Of a stretch of 28,486 nucleotides of DNA, positions 24,264-28,486 are shown in pieces. The stretch's first letter is position 1; each line of letters begins with the position of its first letter. The translations under genes were made by a program, and so were the position numbers. The notes beneath the pieces were generated by a model. The model was not told the origin of the DNA and ran no database searches. It saw only the letters and a list, made by a program, of their open reading frames with translations. Source of the DNA: Actinomycetota bacterium (GTDB taxonomy: Bacteria; Actinomycetota; Humimicrobiia; Humimicrobiales; Humimicrobiaceae); NCBI GenBank assembly GCA_023475715.1, contig JAMCVO010000553.1:1-28486 (forward strand). Direction: 5' to 3'.

Positions 24264-26123
24264 ATGCAGCAATCCAGCCAAAAATGGATATGCATTCAAG
24301 CTAAAGATTTAAAGGATAATCTTGCCCAAAAAATAAATTGCAGCCCTGTTTTACTGCATCTTCTGGCAAACAGGAATATTAAGACAGAAGAAGAAATTAA
24401 TTCTTTTTTAAATCCTTCGATAAAAACTCTAAAATCACCTGCCTTGCTTCCAAATATAGACAAAGCTGTGAGACGTCTAAAAAAAGCAATCAAAACAAAA
24501 GAATCAGTACTGATTTTTGGAGATTATGATACTGACGGAATTGTCAGCTCTGCATTAATGTTTAATTTTTTAAAAAAAGCAGGGCTTGATTCTGATATCT
24601 ATATACCGGACAGATTTGATGAAGGCTATGATATAAATATGGACTTCATTAGGAACAGGGTATTTGAAAACGGCAGTGATTACATCGATGAATCTTCAAA
24701 TAAGAAATTTAATAGCAGATATCCCCTGATTATCTGTGTTGACTGTGGAACCAACAGCAGCGAAGTAAAAGATTTTGTTTTAAGTGATAAAGGAAGCGGT
24801 TTTGACATAATCGTTTGCGACCATCATGAGCCAAATAAACACGGAGATTTTAAATCTGAACCAGCATCAGAATTAAAAAACCAGTATATTATAATAAATC
24901 CCAAGCTTCCTGACTCAAAATACCCCTTCAGGAATTTAAGCGGAGCAGGAGTGACTTTTAAATTCATATTTGCTGTTTTAAAAGGACTTGATGCTGGTAT
25001 AAAATCAAAATTTGATAAAAACTACATCGGGTCGATGCTGGATCTTGTTGCAATATCTACAATAGCTGATTTGATGCCGCTTGTTGATGAAAACAGGGCA
25101 ATTGTCTGCATCGGCTTAAAAATGCTCAAAAAAACTGTCAATTATGGCTTAAAAAAATTAATTGAAAAATTTCTCAATGACAAAAAAGATATAACAACCT
25201 ATGACATTGGTTTTATAATTGCTCCCAGGTTGAATGCTGCAGGCAGAATTAAAAATGCAATGGACAGCGTAGAAATATTAAAAGAAGAATTTGAGGGAAA
25301 AAGTGAAGCTATTATAGAAAAAATTTCCCATATCATTAATGATTTGGATTCATTTAATATAAAAAGGCAATTAATTCAGAAAGAAATCTTAAAAGAGATA
25401 TTGGAATCTAAAAAAAATGATTTTGAAAGGATAGTAGGCGAGCATAAAATCTTTATAAGCAAATCTACGGAATGGAACGAAGGGGTGCTCGGTGTAGTTG
25501 CTGCGGAACTTGTGAAAAGATTTAATATACCGGTCATATTATTTAAAGAAGATAAAGGTAAATTGAAAGGATCAGGCAGAAGCATAGAGAAATTCGATCT
25601 TTTCAGCAGCATAAGCGTACTTAAGGAATATTTCATAAAATTTGGTGGTCACAGGCAGGCTTGCGGAATTACAATGGATACAAATAAATATGAAGATTTC
25701 AAACATGAGCTAATAAGAATTGCCCAAAACAATCTTGACGATATGGATATAAGAAAGCATTTTTACTATGATCTGGAAATAAATTTTTCTCTGATAAATA
25801 AAGAGCTTATTTCAGATTTAAAAAAGATGGAACCTTTTGGAATTGATAATCCAAAGCCTGTTTTTTTAACAAAAGCTTGCTTCATCCAGGAATCCAGACA
25901 GATGCGGGATGGCAGGCACATATCACTGTCACTAAAAAATTCGAACCTGATGACAAAGGCAGTTTTGTTTAACGTTGAAGATAAGGACCGGAAAATAATT
26001 AATACAGGAAATTATATTGATATACTTTTCACCATAGAAGAAAACAATTGGAACGGCAAAAAAGAGCCGAGGCTTGTAATTATCAGCTTAGACAAAAGTC
26101 CATCTACTTTGATTTCTATATAG
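24264..26123 (+). CDS. recJ: Single-stranded-DNA-specific exonuclease RecJ
   Basis: 5'-3' exonuclease acting on single-stranded DNA in recombination and repair. The 619-residue DHH-family protein shows motif I FGDYDTDG (Asp87, Asp89, Asp91), Asp160 in CVDCGTNS, the DHH motif CDHHEPN (Asp186-His188), ISTIADLMPLVDENR, RLNAAGR, and the DHHA1 motif SGRS with FGGHRQACG in the nucleotide-binding half. The C-terminal OB-fold-like domain is also present. It is slightly longer than many RecJ proteins, through loops near residues 135-150 and 170-205. The start codon lies one base after the secF stop. Its own stop codon sits in a 16-bp tandem duplication. Confidence 0.96.
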   Translation: MQQSSQKWICIQAKDLKDNLAQKINCSPVLLHLLANRNIKTEEEINSFLNPSIKTLKSPALLPNIDKAVRRLKKAIKTKESVLIFGDYDTDGIVSSALMFNFLKKAGLDSDIYIPDRFDEGYDINMDFIRNRVFENGSDYIDESSNKKFNSRYPLIICVDCGTNSSEVKDFVLSDKGSGFDIIVCDHHEPNKHGDFKSEPASELKNQYIIINPKLPDSKYPFRNLSGAGVTFKFIFAVLKGLDAGIKSKFDKNYIGSMLDLVAISTIADLMPLVDENRAIVCIGLKMLKKTVNYGLKKLIEKFLNDKKDITTYDIGFIIAPRLNAAGRIKNAMDSVEILKEEFEGKSEAIIEKISHIINDLDSFNIKRQLIQKEILKEILESKKNDFERIVGEHKIFISKSTEWNEGVLGVVAAELVKRFNIPVILFKEDKGKLKGSGRSIEKFDLFSSISVLKEYFIKFGGHRQACGITMDTNKYEDFKHELIRIAQNNLDDMDIRKHFYYDLEINFSLINKELISDLKKMEPFGIDNPKPVFLTKACFIQESRQMRDGRHISLSLKNSNLMTKAVLFNVEDKDRKIINTGNYIDILFTIEENNWNGKKEPRLVIISLDKSPSTLISI

Positions 26124-26142
26124 TTTGATTTCCATATAGTTT
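26111..26142 (+). repeat. 16-bp tandem duplication across the recJ stop codon
   Basis: GATTTCTATATAGTTT (26111-26126) is followed directly by GATTTCCATATAGTTT (26127-26142), one mismatch in 16. The first copy contains the last codons and the TAG stop of recJ; the second repeats the same frame and stop in the intergenic region. It looks like a recent slippage or tandem duplication event. Confidence 0.8.
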
Positions 26143-26163
26143 TTAAATTTTTTAGCAATACTA

Positions 26164-26198
26164 TATAATTAAAAAATCATCAAAATAGGATATATAAT
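26164..26198 (+). promoter_or_regulatory. Possible promoter region of the rel gene
   Basis: The 115-base gap between recJ and rel holds two perfect -10 hexamers TATAAT (26164-26169 and 26193-26198). Neither has a recognisable -35 box at 16-18 bases, and the DNA is almost pure A/T, so both may be chance. If real, rel could be transcribed independently of recJ. Confidence 0.3.
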
Positions 26199-26238
26199 TA
26201 TTGAATTTAGATTCAAATAACATATTAAACTTTTTAAA

Positions 26239-28486
26239 ATGAACCCTGTTGAAGATAAAATTGAAAATGATATTGAAAAAATATCAGAAGAAGCTGTTGC
26301 AAAGGCTAAAGATATTGATACGGATGCGATGTTTGCCGGACTTGTTGCCAAAGTAAAAAGCTATAATCCGCAACTTGATGAAAAGCTGCTTACAAAAGCA
26401 TATGAGATTGCAAAAAAATATCATGATACACAATACAGGAAATCAGGCGAACCATTCATCAGCCATCCGATAGAGGTCGCCAAAATTCTTGCGGACATTG
26501 AGCTTGATCAGACTTCCATAATTGCTGCAATACTTCACGACCTTATAGAAGACACGGAATTTACATACGAAAAAGTAAAGAAAGAATTTGGTGCTGCGGC
26601 GGCCAACATAATTAACGGTGTCACAAAGCTTGATAAAATAGTTTTCAGCAGCCGCGAGGAAAGACAGGTTGAGAATCTTCGGAAGATGATAATTGCCATG
26701 TCCGAAGATGTCAGAATTATACTTATAAAACTTGCAGACAGGCTCCATAATATGAGGACCCTGTCTTCGGTCAGTAAAGAAAAAAGACAGTTGAAAGCCA
26801 TAGAAACTCTCGAAGTATATGCTCCTTTAGCACACAGGCTGGGAATTTATCAGGTAAAATCAGAACTTGAAGATCTAAGCTTCCAGGCGCTTTATCCAAA
26901 ACGGTATGCAAAAATTAAAGAAATGGTTATTGAAAAAATCAAGCTTAGAAAAGACATTATGGACAATGCCATAAATGTCATTGCCGAGAAACTCAAAGAA
27001 GTTAATATACAGGCTGATATAAGCGGACGTGAGAAGACATATTACAGCATATATAACAAGATAACACAGCAAAACAGAAGATTTGATGATATTTATGACC
27101 TGCTTGCAGTAAGAATAATAGTCGAAGATGTCAAAAGCTGTTATGCAGCTCTGGGAATAATTCATTCCATCTGGAAACCGGTCCCAGGAAGATTTAAAGA
27201 TTATATTGCAAATCCAAAATTTAACATGTATCAGTCTCTGCATACGACCGTAATCAGCAGCAAGGGAGATCCGCTCGAAATACAGATAAGAACATTCGAG
27301 ATGCATAAATTTGCCGAATATGGAATCGCCGCTCATTACAAATATAAGGAAGGCATTTTAAAACCTACTGAGTTTGACAAAAGAATTACCTGGATAAGGC
27401 AGCTGCTTGACTGGCAGAAGGAGCTAAAGGATCCACAGGAATATATGGAATCTCTGAAAATGGACTTGTTTGCGGAAGAAATTTTTGTCTTTACCCCAAA
27501 GGGCAGAGTGGTGAACCTCCCCAGGGGTGCAACACCAATAGATTTTGCATATCAGATTCATACTGATATCGGGCATAACTGCATCGGCGCTAAAGTAGAC
27601 GGCAGTATGGTACCGCTCGAAAGCAGGCTTGAAAATGGCAATATTGTTGAAGTAATAGTTTCAAAAACCCCAAAAGGCCCCAGCAGGGATTGGCTCGGTA
27701 TTGTTAAAACTACGAGTGCAAGAAATAAAATAAGGCAATGGTTCAGCAAGGAAGAAAGGCTTGAATCATACAACACTGGAAGAGAATTGATGCTCAAAAC
27801 TTTGCGTAAGAACAGTCTGGCTTTTAAAGATATTCCCTCTAAAGTTTTTGAGGAAGTTGCAAAAGAGTTAAATTTTGAAAACATAGATTCACTATTCAGA
27901 AATATTGGTTCTCATAAAGTTTCGACTCATCAGGTTTTCACAAAAATTATTAAGAATTTAAACCAATCCGAAGAGCGGGAAAAAGAAATAGGAATTGAAG
28001 ATATCGCACATAAAGAATCTGTTCAAAGGACTGGAAGCAGTGGTGTTATTGTAAAAGGTATGGACGGTGTTCTTGTTACCATTGCCAGATGCTGTAATCC
28101 TGTTCCCGGAGACAAGATAATGGGTTATATTACCAGGGGCAGAGGAATTTCTGTCCACAGAACAGACTGCAATAATATTAAAACTCTTATGAAGAATGAG
28201 GAGCAAAGATTTATTGAAGTTAAATGGGACAGCTTTGCACCTCACAAGTTTAATGCTGAAATTCAAATCGAAGCGATGGATAGAACAAAGCTGCTGCGCG
28301 ATGTAACAAATGTAATAAGTGAATACGACTTGAATATTATCAATGCCAGCACCTTAAGAACAAATAAGAGCGGACTTGTAAAATTCAGGTTTATCATAGA
28401 AATAAGCAATAAATATATATTAAAAGACATATTAAATAATTTAAAACAAATAGAGTCGGTTTACGACGTTTACAGAGTTTTACCCA
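26239..28486 (+). CDS. rel: Bifunctional (p)ppGpp synthetase/hydrolase, Rel/SpoT family (3' end cut by window)
   Basis: Long RSH protein making and degrading the stringent-response alarmone; 749 codons are present and no stop is reached. Domains in order are: HD hydrolase with His100-Asp101 and Glu104-Asp105 (LHDLIEDT); synthetase with GREKTYYSIYNKI at about 263-275; the RFKD motif at 318-321, the RxKD form found in bifunctional Rel enzymes rather than in RelA; and MYQSLHTTV. After these come TGS (EIFVFTPKGRVVNLPRGA, from 414), the conserved-cysteine domain (ARCCNPVPGD from 616, GISVHRTDC) and a C-terminal ACT domain. The start ATG lacks a clear ribosome binding site; an in-frame stop at 26218-26220 limits any extension. 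In Bacillota apt usually lies between recJ and rel; here it is absent. Confidence 0.96.
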   Translation, partial: MNPVEDKIENDIEKISEEAVAKAKDIDTDAMFAGLVAKVKSYNPQLDEKLLTKAYEIAKKYHDTQYRKSGEPFISHPIEVAKILADIELDQTSIIAAILHDLIEDTEFTYEKVKKEFGAAAANIINGVTKLDKIVFSSREERQVENLRKMIIAMSEDVRIILIKLADRLHNMRTLSSVSKEKRQLKAIETLEVYAPLAHRLGIYQVKSELEDLSFQALYPKRYAKIKEMVIEKIKLRKDIMDNAINVIAEKLKEVNIQADISGREKTYYSIYNKITQQNRRFDDIYDLLAVRIIVEDVKSCYAALGIIHSIWKPVPGRFKDYIANPKFNMYQSLHTTVISSKGDPLEIQIRTFEMHKFAEYGIAAHYKYKEGILKPTEFDKRITWIRQLLDWQKELKDPQEYMESLKMDLFAEEIFVFTPKGRVVNLPRGATPIDFAYQIHTDIGHNCIGAKVDGSMVPLESRLENGNIVEVIVSKTPKGPSRDWLGIVKTTSARNKIRQWFSKEERLESYNTGRELMLKTLRKNSLAFKDIPSKVFEEVAKELNFENIDSLFRNIGSHKVSTHQVFTKIIKNLNQSEEREKEIGIEDIAHKESVQRTGSSGVIVKGMDGVLVTIARCCNPVPGDKIMGYITRGRGISVHRTDCNNIKTLMKNEEQRFIEVKWDSFAPHKFNAEIQIEAMDRTKLLRDVTNVISEYDLNIINASTLRTNKSGLVKFRFIIEISNKYILKDILNNLKQIESVYDVYRVLP

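Noticed and set aside
21443..26232. Identical 14-mer AACATATTAAACTT in the leaders of yajC (21443-21456) and rel (26219-26232)
   Set aside because: It is A/T-only apart from two C residues, and a shared 14-mer of this kind is expected by chance several times in a 28-kb AT-rich window.

Overview
The window is one contiguous piece of an AT-rich bacterial chromosome with no rRNA, tRNA, CRISPR array or insertion sequence that I can see. Two parts meet at about 9.1-9.3 kb. The right part (about 9.3-28.5 kb) is housekeeping DNA whose order (yebC, ruvC, ruvA, ruvB, queA, tgt, yajC, secD, secF, recJ, bifunctional rel) is the one familiar from Bacillota and Actinomycetota. The EF-G paralogue with Tyr in place of the G3 His, pdxS-pdxT, and lipoproteins with Thr-rich linkers behind the lipobox Cys fit an uncultivated anaerobic, probably Gram-positive-type lineage (Actinomycetota-related or similar). 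I cannot place it more precisely from sequence alone.

Left part (94-9108, all + strand, visibly more AT-rich): a carbohydrate-type ABC importer (lipoprotein binding protein and two permeases, no ATPase gene), an alpha/beta hydrolase with a CxSxG nucleophile elbow, a nitrilase-superfamily amidohydrolase whose real N-terminus begins upstream of the first ATG (probably an ATT start), a full-length URO-D-fold protein lacking the methyltransferase-type zinc cysteines, a truncated second URO-D-like gene followed by a decayed stretch, a two-subunit transketolase, and a small cupin. I read it as an uptake and catabolism locus for an unknown carbohydrate or carbohydrate conjugate: importer, ester and amide hydrolysis, a URO-D-fold step of unknown chemistry, then transketolase. 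The substrate is not determined. A LacI-type operator-like palindrome lies between the transketolase and the cupin.

Junction and right part: a - strand pair (EF-G paralogue and a membrane-anchored protein with a CBM9-like domain, overlapping by 4 bp) diverges from lemA-htpX across an intergenic region with good promoters on both strands. Then pdxS-pdxT (PLP synthase), yebC, ruvC-ruvA-ruvB (Holliday junction resolution), queA-tgt (queuosine tRNA modification), yajC-secD-secF (Sec accessory complex), recJ, and a rel (p)ppGpp synthetase/hydrolase gene that runs off the right edge. Features worth a second look are a YajC that carries its own lipoprotein-like signal and Thr-rich linker, the EF-G/CBM9-like pair, the non-canonical nitrilase start, the gene remnant before the transketolase, and small repeats at the recJ stop and in the yajC leader.
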